Positions 16,673 through 24,638 of a stretch of DNA of 43,430 bases are shown here, in pieces. Position numbers and translations under genes: made by a program. Origin of the DNA: Planctomycetota bacterium (GTDB lineage Bacteria > Planctomycetota > JACOTG01 > JAJDCM01); contig JAJDCM010000195.1 of NCBI GenBank assembly GCA_029260825.1, positions 1 through 43,430 on the forward strand, written 5' to 3'. The notes below the pieces were generated by a model, which was not told where the DNA came from, did no database searches, and saw nothing but the letters and a program-made list of their open reading frames with translations. Position 1 is the first letter of the stretch. Every line of letters starts with the position of its first letter.

Positions 16673-17836
16673 TCAGGTGTTTCCGCGCAGGATCCGCGCC
16701 GCCTCGGTCAGGGCGCAGAGCTTGCGATACGCGGTGGAGGCGCTCGCCATCGGTCGATCGGCGAAGGTGCCAAAACCGCAGTCCGGATTGAGATGAATGC
16801 GCTCCGCCCCGAGGACTTTACTGATCCGCTCCACCTTACGCGCGATCTCGTCCGGACTCTCGATGGTGTCGGTTCGTGGGTTGACGACTCCGAACCCCAC
16901 CTTCGCTCTTTCGGGAAGCTCTTGAAGCAGCATCGGGTCTCCCGCTCGCGGCGTTGCATATTCGAGCACGAACTGATCGGTTTTCATCCGGCTCAGCCAC
17001 GGCAGGAGTCCGTCGTAGGACCCCTGAAGCAGAACCTCCTCGTTTCGGCTCCAGTTCCCGCGGCACACATGAACGGCGGTGATCGGTCCTTCGATTCCTT
17101 CGACGACGCGATTGAGGAGATCGACCGCAAGGTCGAGCTCTTCCTCGGGGCTGGCCTGAGCCGCGAGGGCGGCGCACATGAACGTGCGGGTGTTTGATTT
17201 TCCGGCAAAGACAAGCTCGGTCAGGACCGGTTCGTCGAATTGAACCACCGCCGCGCCGGCTTTGGCAAGAGCCTTGAGCTCTCCACGGAGCAACCGAACG
17301 ATGTCTTCGGTCAGATCAGATCGTGTGGGATAGACGTCACCGGAGAGCGCCTTCACCCATCCGGCCCGGCTCAGGAGATAAGGTCCAGGGAGGGTCACTT
17401 TGATGGGCTTCTTGGTGTGGGAGCGAGCAAAGAGAAAGTCGTCCAACACGATCGGACCGGAAGCGGAGATCTTGCCCACGATCGTTGGGTTCTTGATCGA
17501 AAAAGCCGGGACATCAAGGGCCTGGAGCAGGCCTTCGAAGGCGGCCTTGTCCTCCACGTATTCGAGAAGATCCGCCATCGTCATGAGGCGGAAACCATCA
17601 ACCTTGTCGGTGAGGAAGGACAGGAAGTTGTCCCGGCGCTGCTCTCCATCCGAGACGATATCGATCCCTGCGTCCTCCTGAAGCTTGAGCGAAAGAAGGG
17701 TCGCATCGTCTTCGTAAGATCGAATCTCCGGAGATTTCTTTTTTTTGGCTTCGAGCAGCCACCGGGGGCGGGGCCAGCTTCCAACGACGGTCACGGGAAA
17801 AAGAGGTAGGTTTTGCATGGATCCGATCACTTGCAT
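16673..17836 (-). CDS. Core (short) cobalamin-independent methionine synthase-like protein
   Basis: A 387-residue protein matching only the C-terminal catalytic half of MetE (full MetE is about 750 residues). Family segments: FPVTVVGSWPRP at the N-terminus, DIVSDGEQRRDNF, VQFDEPVLTE, and the zinc ligands H256 and C258 in AVHVCRGN, the Glu of LEYATP, and C353 in LNPDCGFGTF. It should transfer a methyl group to a thiol, classically to homocysteine. Short core-MetE proteins often use methyl donors other than methyltetrahydrofolate triglutamate, so the donor and even the thiol acceptor are open. It starts 1 nt after the stop of the TusA-OsmC gene and is the last gene of that operon. Confidence 0.85.
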   Translation of the reverse strand: MQVIGSMQNLPLFPVTVVGSWPRPRWLLEAKKKKSPEIRSYEDDATLLSLKLQEDAGIDIVSDGEQRRDNFLSFLTDKVDGFRLMTMADLLEYVEDKAAFEGLLQALDVPAFSIKNPTIVGKISASGPIVLDDFLFARSHTKKPIKVTLPGPYLLSRAGWVKALSGDVYPTRSDLTEDIVRLLRGELKALAKAGAAVVQFDEPVLTELVFAGKSNTRTFMCAALAAQASPEEELDLAVDLLNRVVEGIEGPITAVHVCRGNWSRNEEVLLQGSYDGLLPWLSRMKTDQFVLEYATPRAGDPMLLQELPERAKVGFGVVNPRTDTIESPDEIARKVERISKVLGAERIHLNPDCGFGTFADRPMASASTAYRKLCALTEAARILRGNT

Positions 17837-17837
17837 C

Positions 17838-18572
17838 TCATGTGGTTTTCACGGCCAATTTGACGTCGACTGTGCGGAGAAGTGTCTGGGCGACGGGCGA
17901 TCTTCGAATCGTCTCGCCAAGAAGCGTTGCGAGCTGCTCTTCATTTGCATCATCCGTATCGATGTAAACCGTTCCTTCGATCGAGCACAGGCCGGGATGC
18001 CCCTCCTCTTCGAGGTCGAGGAAGACCAGAATGTTTTCCGCTCTCGCCTGGAGGGAGATCTCAAGATGTCGAAGTTCGATGCTCTTTCGGGAGGCTCGCC
18101 ACCGCAAACCTGCGGCAAGACACCCACCAAGGGCCGAGAGGAGGAACTCGATCGCGCTCGGAGCAACGTCCTCGGTGTCGAAGCTCGCGGGTTGCCCGAT
18201 CGTCACTGCGTGATTCCTCACATAGGCCCGAGACTGCATGCCTTGAGAAGATCGGATGCGCGCCCTCCAGACATAGTCTCTCGCCGACTCCTTGTCCTGC
18301 TCGAGGTCGAAAGTCTGGTCCTGGGCGGACGCACCTTGTTTACGAACGAAATAACTCGTCGAAGCATGTTCTCCCGGTTCGGTGCCGAGGATCTCGTGTC
18401 CGACCATCCGGCACCAGGCAGGAAGATCCTCTTTCACGCTGATCTCGCGACTCCTGACCTCGAGAACGGATTCCGGGGCGAGGGGCTGCATTGCTTCCCG
18501 GATGATCAGCAGGAGGCCACTCCCGCAGTCGAGATCTCCTCCATCGCACATGGCATCGGGTTCAACGTTCAA
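17838..18572 (-). CDS. TusA-like / OsmC-like fusion protein
   Basis: A 244-residue two-domain protein. Residues 1-80 are TusA-like: CDGGDLDCGSGLLLIIREAM (C16), then KEDLPAWCRMVGHEIL and YFVRK. Residues about 105-244 are OsmC-like: RNHAVTIGQP, PSAIEFLLSALGGCLAAGL with the peroxidatic-type cysteine (C151). The usual second OsmC cysteine is replaced by Ser (RRSPVAQTL, S225). A role in moving or reducing sulfane sulfur is more plausible than a classical OsmC peroxidase, but this is inference. Start: TTG 18572 has AGGAG at a 6-nt spacing and lies 13 nt after the DsrE stop; the same 11-mer AGGAGCTTGCC precedes the ATG of the transglutaminase gene. ATG 18659 is an alternative but would overlap DsrE. 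Confidence 0.82.
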   Translation of the reverse strand: MNVEPDAMCDGGDLDCGSGLLLIIREAMQPLAPESVLEVRSREISVKEDLPAWCRMVGHEILGTEPGEHASTSYFVRKQGASAQDQTFDLEQDKESARDYVWRARIRSSQGMQSRAYVRNHAVTIGQPASFDTEDVAPSAIEFLLSALGGCLAAGLRWRASRKSIELRHLEISLQARAENILVFLDLEEEGHPGLCSIEGTVYIDTDDANEEQLATLLGETIRRSPVAQTLLRTVDVKLAVKTT

Positions 18573-18585
18573 GGCAAGCTCCTGC

Positions 18586-18948
18586 TCAGTACGAGACGCA
18601 AGGCGAACCATCGGAGAGAAACTCGACCAGGCTCGCCCCTCCCACGATCGTGGCTCCATCGATGAGATTGCCCTCGTTCAGGTTTCTTTTCTTGAAGCAA
18701 GGAGAGCAGACCCAGATGGTGCCTCCAGCCTTGACGAAATTGGTCATCAGCTCGTGCAGAGGAGCGAACCCATCTTCGTGGATGTCGTCGGCGTAGCCTT
18801 TCTGACAGAGCTGGACTCCTTCCGTGCTGAGGAACACCAAGGTCTCCTTCTCCGAGGCGACAGCGGCGTTTGCGACCACGAAAGCGACCGTGGCCTTGTC
18901 GGTGTTGTCCTTGCTGCAGGTCAGACTCATGCAGAATTTTCCGGGCAT
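18586..18948 (-). CDS. DsrE-family sulfur-relay protein
   Basis: A 120-residue DsrE/DsrF-like protein. It shows the family's alternating strands and helices: KFCMSLTCSKDNTDKATVAFVVANAAVASEKETLVFLSTEGV, then GGTIWVCSPCFKKRNL with a C-x-x-C, and ends GGASLVEFLSDGSPCVSY. DsrE proteins bind sulfur on cysteines and pass it to TusA-type carriers; here a TusA domain is encoded directly downstream. ATG 18948 is preceded by AAGGAG. It is the first gene of a three-gene operon (DsrE, TusA-OsmC, MetE-like) with 13-nt and 1-nt gaps. Confidence 0.85.
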   Translation of the reverse strand: MPGKFCMSLTCSKDNTDKATVAFVVANAAVASEKETLVFLSTEGVQLCQKGYADDIHEDGFAPLHELMTNFVKAGGTIWVCSPCFKKRNLNEGNLIDGATIVGGASLVEFLSDGSPCVSY

Positions 18949-18978
18949 GGCTTTCTTCTCCTTCGTCTTTGTTTGTAG

Positions 18979-19020
18979 CCCGGATGATTTATGAAGCTCG
19001 AGCTTCATGAATCATCCGGG
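18979..19020. promoter_or_regulatory. 42-bp near-perfect palindrome upstream of the DsrE operon
   Basis: Two 21-bp arms (CCCGGATGATTTATGAAGCT... and its complement) with no loop and one T/G mismatch. It lies between the transglutaminase stop and the DsrE start. It may be a terminator for the first, an operator for the second, or a mobile palindromic repeat. There is no T-run. A related shorter element follows the last gene of the operon (16654-16673). Confidence 0.6.
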
Positions 19021-19032
19021 TGAATGAACTCA

Positions 19033-20160
19033 TCAGTCGGGGTGACTCACCTCCGTGAACGTCAATCTTCGCGTCCAGGACGACTTGTCGTTGAACGACT
19101 TTCCATCAATTTCCACGTAGGCCTTGGGTAGGGCGTGGACAGCCCCGAGAGCGGGTGCAGGGTCGAGCCTCAGGTCGCGCCCGTGAGTCCAGCTCACTCT
19201 TCGATTATCAAGATTTCCGAAGTAGAAGTCCACTTTCTCCTGGTCGGGCTTTGTGTAGCCGTCTGCGGTCGTCAGGTTGACGAGTTGAACGTTGGAGTCG
19301 TCGAGGGGAAACGTCCCGTAGAAGATGTCGGCGAGGGCCACGTCAACGGGGATCCACCCCAGATTGGGAGCATAGAATTCCACCCAGCAGTGATAGCTTT
19401 GGTCCTTGTCGTGACCATCTAGCTGTTCCTTGAGGAGGGAGCCGTAGATGATTCGAGTCGGGATTCCTGCTGCTCGAGACAGGGCGGTGTAGAGCGCGTG
19501 AAAATCGGTGCAGTTTCCGGTCTTTGTGCTGAGGCAGTATTCAGAACTACCGACCGGGGATGCCTTCTTGTTCGCGGGATCCTTGACCCAGTAATCGATA
19601 TTCTCCAGCACCCAGTCGTAGATCGCACGAGAAGCAGAGACCGGATTCGGGTCACCCTTGGTGATTTCTTGGCTGAGATCGCGGATCTCCTGAGTTACCG
19701 CTACATGACGGGAATCTGCAAGCCACGCCGCGTATCTGGTAGCCTCGGTGGGCTCAATCGGTCGGGTCTGCTCCGGATCCGGAGTCGTCGTTTGTTCCCG
19801 GCGTTGGATGACGAACCGGGTGGTGATGTGGAGTGGCCCCGGTTCCGGAGAGCGAAGATCGAGATAGGCGAAACGATTTCCGTACTGGTCTGTTGCCCGT
19901 TTGTTCTTCGCCCGGGAGGTAACGACCATGTCGGTCAATGTTTGAGCGGAATCGTCCTCCCGGGGAAGAACCACCCACGCCCGGAGGTGGTTTGCGCCTT
20001 CAGGCACGTTGATGATGATCTCGTTCTCGACCTTGAAACTGCGGACACTTCCCTTCTCGGGTCTGTCCGCTGCCTCCACGCCGTTGACTGAAGCGCAGCT
20101 CGAGGCGGCAAGGACCGCCAGCAGAAGCGCGCAGTAAGTTCTGTTCTTGATCTGTTTCAT
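19033..20160 (-). CDS. Exported transglutaminase-like (papain-fold) protein
   Basis: A 375-residue protein. Signal sequence CALLLAVLAASSCASVNG could be lipoprotein-type (C22), although the box is poor. Residues 40-120 form a beta-rich N-terminal domain. The transglutaminase core carries the catalytic triad: C217 in TKTGNCTDFHALYTALSRAAGIPTR, H257 in YHCWVEFYAPNLGW, and D273 in IPVDVALAD. Bacterial members usually cut or rearrange peptide bonds. The gene starts 10 nt after the stop of the porin gene at 20170-21576, so the two form an operon; the AGGAGCTTGCC sits directly before ATG 20160. Confidence 0.88.
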   Translation of the reverse strand: MKQIKNRTYCALLLAVLAASSCASVNGVEAADRPEKGSVRSFKVENEIIINVPEGANHLRAWVVLPREDDSAQTLTDMVVTSRAKNKRATDQYGNRFAYLDLRSPEPGPLHITTRFVIQRREQTTTPDPEQTRPIEPTEATRYAAWLADSRHVAVTQEIRDLSQEITKGDPNPVSASRAIYDWVLENIDYWVKDPANKKASPVGSSEYCLSTKTGNCTDFHALYTALSRAAGIPTRIIYGSLLKEQLDGHDKDQSYHCWVEFYAPNLGWIPVDVALADIFYGTFPLDDSNVQLVNLTTADGYTKPDQEKVDFYFGNLDNRRVSWTHGRDLRLDPAPALGAVHALPKAYVEIDGKSFNDKSSWTRRLTFTEVSHPD

Positions 20161-20169
20161 GGCAAGCTC

Positions 20170-21576
20170 CTAGAAATAGTAGGCGATGTGGGCCCCCAGG
20201 CGGTTGTCGGTTCCGTTGCCAAAGCCCTTGTATTCGGTGGTCCAGTTGAGGTACTCGATGCCCATGCGAACTGCACCGAAATTGAACCGGCCCGCCAGAT
20301 ACCAGATGCGGTTGGCGCTGCGTCCTCCCGTATTGAGGTCACGATTATCCGGGTTATCCGCGGACCAACCGGCGTAGAAGGTGCTCCAGTCGAGCGGAGA
20401 GTAGCCCAGTTCCACGAATCCGCCTCGCGAATCGATTTCTTTGCCGGTGGTCGTGTTGATTCCCTGGAAGATTCCACCCCGGATGTCATCCACATTCTCT
20501 CCCATCCAGTATTCCGCCTTCACCCAGAGATTTTCATGGAAGAGCGGCAACACGAGGTCGAAGCCAAAAGCATTACTATCGAACTCGTCGGTTCGGGAGA
20601 GGTTGTCGTCGCTGGGATCGGTCGGATCATCGATCGGGAACTCGGTATCCGGCTCTTCCTTGGCGGTGTGGACCCAGGCTCCGAGCTCGAATCGCTGCTC
20701 GAACAAGGGCTGGCCGTAGGCGACGCGGGCCTGGAAGGTGGGGAGGCCCGAAGTCTCCCCGTCCCGGAAACCGCTCCCGAACGTTCCCTGGACGTCGAGA
20801 TCGCTACCATCGATGGCTCCAGTGAGCCCGATTCCTACCTGGGTGGTGAACGTCTTTTCGTTTTTGAGGTCGAGGCAATGCTTGACGGTGACCTGGGCTC
20901 TTCGATCGCCGGTGTTTCCGGCCCCCCACATGACGAGGTCGTTGTTGACGACCGGGTAGAGTGGAGAGATCAGCTCGGAGTTTTGACCGGCCAGAAGCTG
21001 AAAATGCTCCCAGTCCAGGGTGAGATAGGCTTTTCTCATCCGGACCGCAGAGCGGGATTCCGACTGACCGTTGAGCCCGCTGTTGTAAAAGTCGATCTCG
21101 ATTTTCGCCTTGGCTCGGGGTTTCCCGAGGGAGTCGAGTTGCCCGGCGTCAAAATCAAGGCCGAATCTTGTCAGTCGAGGATGAAGGGTGAAGTCATTCC
21201 GGTTTCTTCCTCCGGCGCCGACGCCTGGGGGAGCTGCTGAGTCTTCCGACAGGATCCAGCCGATGGTCTGGGTGTTGTTGGCGCGGGAATCGTCGTAGAG
21301 GGCATCGATTCGCGCAAACCCGTAGATGCTGAATCTTCCCCCGAGGGCTGTCAGCTCGTTCCACTTCACGTAATCTTCTTCGGTGCCGCCGTCCTCGCCC
21401 TCGAGGATTGCTTCAAGCTCCTGGATCCGGGTTTCCTGCCTTTTTGCGAGATCCTGCAGTTCCTTTTGTTGCTTCTGAATCTCTTCGATCTCGGCCTTGT
21501 AGTCTTCATCCTGGGCACCGGCCTCTGATCCCGTTGCGAACCAGCTGGCGGCGCAAAGCAAGAGAATTGCTCGCAT
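20170..21576 (-). CDS. Outer-membrane porin with N-terminal coiled coil (DcaP / phosphate-porin-like)
   Basis: A 468-residue protein: signal peptide (AILLLCAASWFATGSEAGAQ), a coiled coil (KAEIEEIQKQQKELQDLAKRQETRIQELEAIL, about 27-58), then a beta-barrel ending ...LGAHIAYYF with the C-terminal Phe typical of porins. Segments such as RFSIYGFARIDALYDDSR, RLTRFGLDFD and MRKAYLTLDWEHFQLLAGQ are characteristic of DcaP-like trimeric porins. Substrate unknown. AGGAG at 8 nt before ATG 21576. The 345-bp upstream region contains a promoter candidate and a palindrome. Confidence 0.85.
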   Translation of the reverse strand: MRAILLLCAASWFATGSEAGAQDEDYKAEIEEIQKQQKELQDLAKRQETRIQELEAILEGEDGGTEEDYVKWNELTALGGRFSIYGFARIDALYDDSRANNTQTIGWILSEDSAAPPGVGAGGRNRNDFTLHPRLTRFGLDFDAGQLDSLGKPRAKAKIEIDFYNSGLNGQSESRSAVRMRKAYLTLDWEHFQLLAGQNSELISPLYPVVNNDLVMWGAGNTGDRRAQVTVKHCLDLKNEKTFTTQVGIGLTGAIDGSDLDVQGTFGSGFRDGETSGLPTFQARVAYGQPLFEQRFELGAWVHTAKEEPDTEFPIDDPTDPSDDNLSRTDEFDSNAFGFDLVLPLFHENLWVKAEYWMGENVDDIRGGIFQGINTTTGKEIDSRGGFVELGYSPLDWSTFYAGWSADNPDNRDLNTGGRSANRIWYLAGRFNFGAVRMGIEYLNWTTEYKGFGNGTDNRLGAHIAYYF

Positions 21577-21613
21577 GATATTTGCTCCTATGTGCGTGGA
21601 TTTGGCGTGAAGG

Positions 21614-21628
21614 GTTCACGACGTGAAC
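21614..21628. promoter_or_regulatory. 15-bp palindrome in the porin leader
   Basis: GTTCACG-A-CGTGAAC, perfect 7-bp arms around one base, 38 bp before the porin start. A third CGTGAA lies next to it (21606-21611), so the element contains three half-sites. It may bind a regulator; the partner is unknown. Confidence 0.45.
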
Positions 21629-21811
21629 GCAAGGGGAGCCGGAGGCTGACGAGGAAGGAGTGTCAGGGAAGCTGTGGGTGCTTGTCTCGTGAAAGCGGAA
21701 CCGACCGGATCCCATCTGCCGCCTTCGGGTCATCATCCCGAGGCTCCAAATGAGCATGTCGTCAGCCGAACGGTTTCGAATATGAATAGCGAGCTTTCAC
21801 GGTCCATGAAC

Positions 21812-21839
21812 TTTATGCAAAAGGAGAGTCGAACGTCAA
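21812..21839 (-). promoter_or_regulatory. Possible sigma-70 type promoter of the porin operon
   Basis: On the minus strand TTGACG (21839-21834), 16 nt, then CATAAA (21817-21812). The match to the housekeeping consensus is fair and the direction is right, but the leader would be long. Confidence 0.3.
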
Positions 21840-21921
21840 CTGAATCGCCGGTATTTTTCCGCAACTAGTAATGATTCCTGGTCGACCGGAACCTGGTATT
21901 GGTGGGTGAGCCTGTGGTCCT

Positions 21922-22572
21922 TCAGTTGACGAGGCCGTTTTCGAGTGCGAAGCGAATGATTTCCGCGGTTGAGGTGAGATCTAGCTTCTCCATGATCCTT
22001 GCCCGGTAGGTCGAGGCGGTGCTGACCCCGATGCCGAGCTGATGGGCGCACCCCTTGAGGCTGGTGCCCTTGCCCAGGATGGAAAGGACTTCGAACTCCC
22101 GGCGCGAGAGTCGTTCGACCAGGGTCCCCCGCGCCGGGCCACGACGGAGGTGGTGGATCACGGTCTGAGACACCTGGGGGGACACCCAAACCTTGCCCTG
22201 GTGGACGGCCTCGATCGCCTCCACCAGATCCGACACGGCCGAGGACTTGATGACGTAGCCGTGTACACCCCTCTCCAGCATCCTGACCGCGTAGTGAATG
22301 TTCTCGTGGACGGTGAGGATGATCACCTTCAGTTTCTCTCCCCGCTCCTCGAGGATGTCGAGCACCGCCGGTGCGGCCATGCCGGGCATGCTGTAATCGA
22401 GCACGAGGAGGTCGGGGCGGTCTTTGGCGATGATCGCGAGCGCCTCCTCGCCATCCTTGGCCTGGCCAATGACTTTGATGCTATTCTCGGCTCCCAGGAT
22501 CTGGGCCAGTGCCTCCCTCACCATCTCGTGATCGTCGGCGAGTACGACGCGAACGGGTCCGCTTCCGGTCAT
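21922..22572 (-). CDS. NarL/FixJ-family response regulator
   Basis: A 216-residue two-domain regulator. The receiver domain has the acidic pocket ADDHE (12-16), phospho-acceptor D59 in LLVLDYSMPG, T87 in IILTVH and K109 in GYVIKSS. The LuxR/NarL helix-turn-helix occupies about 150-210 (LSRREFEVLSILGKGTSLKGCAHQLGIGVSTASTYRARIMEKL). It lies 13 nt after the stop of the sensor kinase gene and is its evident partner. Targets unknown; the porin operon directly downstream with its palindrome is a candidate. Confidence 0.95.
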   Translation of the reverse strand: MTGSGPVRVVLADDHEMVREALAQILGAENSIKVIGQAKDGEEALAIIAKDRPDLLVLDYSMPGMAAPAVLDILEERGEKLKVIILTVHENIHYAVRMLERGVHGYVIKSSAVSDLVEAIEAVHQGKVWVSPQVSQTVIHHLRRGPARGTLVERLSRREFEVLSILGKGTSLKGCAHQLGIGVSTASTYRARIMEKLDLTSTAEIIRFALENGLVN

Positions 22573-22585
22573 CGTTTATTGTTTC

Positions 22586-24355
22586 CTATCTTTGGGGGGA
22601 GGAGTGTTTCCTGGAAGACGATCGGCCTGATCTCCTGGCCGTTCTCAGAGGAATGTTGACCTGAACCCGGGTGCCTTCTCCGGGCCCCGTGGAAAGCTCG
22701 AAACTCCCGTCGAGAAGCTCCGCTCTCTCCCGCATGCCGAGCAGACCGAGTGACGTGGGATCGACATCGTCGATCCTGAAGCCGTTCCCCTCGTCCTCAA
22801 CCCGCAACCCGATGCTATCCCGATCGGCCTCGATTTCCACCTTGACCACTTCCACCTGTGCGTACTTGGCCACGTTCGTGAGTGCTTCCTGAAGAATCCG
22901 GTAGATGTTCTCCTGGATCGTCAGGGAGATTTCATCATCCGGCTGGAGTCGGATGTGCAATCGCACCGAGATGGGATGGCGGGACTCGTACTCGGATAGA
23001 TAGCTGCGAACGGCGTCTCCAAGACCCAGGTCGTCAAGAAGGGGAGGGCGGAGTCGGGAAGACATCTCGTGGACTCGCCTCAGGACGGATCGGGTTCCTT
23101 CCAGAGCACGTTCGATGAGCTCTTCGCGCTTCTTTGGCTCTTTCTGTCCGAGGGCCCGCTCAAGTGCCAGGGTGGTCGCTGTGACGATTTGCCCCAGATC
23201 GTCGTGAAGATCCCGGGAGATCTTCCGTCGTTCGTCCTCCTGAGTCGAAAGGAGCTGGACCGAAAGAGCACGCAGCCTCTCCTCGGACTCGACCAGACGC
23301 CTCTGAAACTCCCGCTTCATAGCGCCCGATCGGGCCAGGAACCAGGATGGCGCAGCAACAAGGAGGACGACGAGGGCCTCAAGGAACAGGAGCCTTCCGA
23401 GAAACTCCTGGGGCCTCTGATGGAGAGTGCTGCGGTGGATGTGGCGAACCACGAGAAGTGCCGGATCGGTGTTTTGGGCTCCGAGGGGAACCCGCCGATG
23501 AGTGTAGAGACCGCTCTCGTCGAGGTGCTCTCCCCCGGTGACGGCAGCGATTCGTGTCCACGCTTCGTGTCTCTCCTCCGCGAAGCTGCGCTGTCTTTCG
23601 AGCAGGAGGAGACTCTCCCCGTCGGAGGGTCCGCGGATGTAGCCACCCTGTGCATCGAGAAGCATCACCGGCCCGTACACCCCGGAGTCGGTTTCGTCCA
23701 GCATCTGGAGGACATGAGTGCCGAGGTAATTGAGGACAACGATTCCGCGCCGAGCTCCCTGTCGGTTCCTGACAGGCGTAGCAAAGCGAATGACGGGTTT
23801 GAGCGGCAACTCGACCTGATCGTGTTCGACATTGAGATCCATGGGTGAGACGTATGTCTCCCCCGGTGACAGTGCCATCGTGTCCTGAAAGTAATACCGA
23901 GAATCTTTTGTCTGGAGGTCTTCGGTCGGTACGGCCATCGGTTGACCGTCGCAGTAGTTTACCCTGACGATCTCGTAGCCGCTCTCGTCGAGGTAGCGGA
24001 TCTGGTCGTAGAGGCCACGTCGCCCGGAAAAAAGCACGTATTCTTCGCACAGCCGCTCCAGAGCAGAAGGCGTCGGGTCTCCCAGAAAATCAAGGAGAGT
24101 TGCCTGCTGGCGGAGGTAATGGAGGTCGGAGCGGACCGTATCCATCTCGCGCGAAATAATCTCGGAATGGAGGGCGACGATGTGTCGACCTCGCTCCCGA
24201 TGGATCGAGTGCTCGACGTTGAGATCGAATCGGTACAGCAAGAAAGTCAAGGCCGCCAGGATGGCGAGGGTCGGTACAAGGAAGGCAAGATAGATACGCC
24301 ACAGATCGGGCGATAGCGGGTGAATTCTCGTGCGTGGTGCTGTCACCCGAGACAT
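22586..24355 (-). CDS. Membrane sensor histidine kinase, NarX/HisKA_3 type
   Basis: 589 residues from the chosen start. A first membrane helix (WRIYLAFLVPTLAILAALTFLLY) leads to a periplasmic sensor of about 260 residues with a LuxQ/Cache-like fold (DQIRYLDESGYEIVRVNY, DSRYYFQDTMALSPGETYVSPMDLN, VIRFATPVRNRQGARRGIVVLNY). A second helix (LLFLEALVVLLVAAPSWFLA) follows. The phospho-acceptor is H384 in DERRKISRDLHDDLGQIV (HisKA_3), and the ATPase has NVAKYAQ, DEGNGF and LGLLGMRERAELLDGSF. The ligand is unknown. ATG 24355 starts just before the first helix but its ribosome site is weak; the frame is open to 24433, which would overlap the 27-bp repeat. Confidence 0.9.
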   Translation of the reverse strand: MSRVTAPRTRIHPLSPDLWRIYLAFLVPTLAILAALTFLLYRFDLNVEHSIHRERGRHIVALHSEIISREMDTVRSDLHYLRQQATLLDFLGDPTPSALERLCEEYVLFSGRRGLYDQIRYLDESGYEIVRVNYCDGQPMAVPTEDLQTKDSRYYFQDTMALSPGETYVSPMDLNVEHDQVELPLKPVIRFATPVRNRQGARRGIVVLNYLGTHVLQMLDETDSGVYGPVMLLDAQGGYIRGPSDGESLLLLERQRSFAEERHEAWTRIAAVTGGEHLDESGLYTHRRVPLGAQNTDPALLVVRHIHRSTLHQRPQEFLGRLLFLEALVVLLVAAPSWFLARSGAMKREFQRRLVESEERLRALSVQLLSTQEDERRKISRDLHDDLGQIVTATTLALERALGQKEPKKREELIERALEGTRSVLRRVHEMSSRLRPPLLDDLGLGDAVRSYLSEYESRHPISVRLHIRLQPDDEISLTIQENIYRILQEALTNVAKYAQVEVVKVEIEADRDSIGLRVEDEGNGFRIDDVDPTSLGLLGMRERAELLDGSFELSTGPGEGTRVQVNIPLRTARRSGRSSSRKHSSPQR

Positions 24356-24419
24356 AGTTCCCGATTCGCAGGGAGTCTTTGGATCGATATTCCGAACATG
24401 ACGCATCTCCAGTATTGGC

Positions 24420-24446
24420 AGTCCGTTGATCAAGTGCTTTTCGGCG
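24420..24446. repeat. 27-bp dispersed repeat, copy 2
   Basis: Identical over 27 bp to 12544-12570. This copy lies between the divergent sensor-kinase and lipoprotein genes, about 65 bp upstream of the kinase start. Confidence 0.8.
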
Positions 24447-24638
24447 ACGCAGAGCTGGGCCGAAAGGCCTGTCCTCGACGAAATCTGACCTTGTCAACGG
24501 GCTGTTCAGGGAAGCAAGGACGAAGGTCCGAGTCAACGAAGAAATCCGACCCGGTTTTGGGCTTGTCGTACTATTCCGACAACACTTTGGAGGGTTTGAC
24601 GACAGACGGTAAGGAGTGGTCCCGTATCCTTATTCTTC

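Larger units (their letters stand above)
21577..21921. other. 345-bp gap holding porin regulatory sequence
   Basis: No gene is supported between the response-regulator stop and the porin start. It contains the palindrome at 21614-21628 and a promoter candidate at 21812-21839, which would leave a leader of about 230 nt. Confidence 0.4.

Noticed and set aside
20188-21240. A 350-codon plus-strand frame
   Set aside because: It lies opposite the porin gene, has no ribosome site and no family resemblance.
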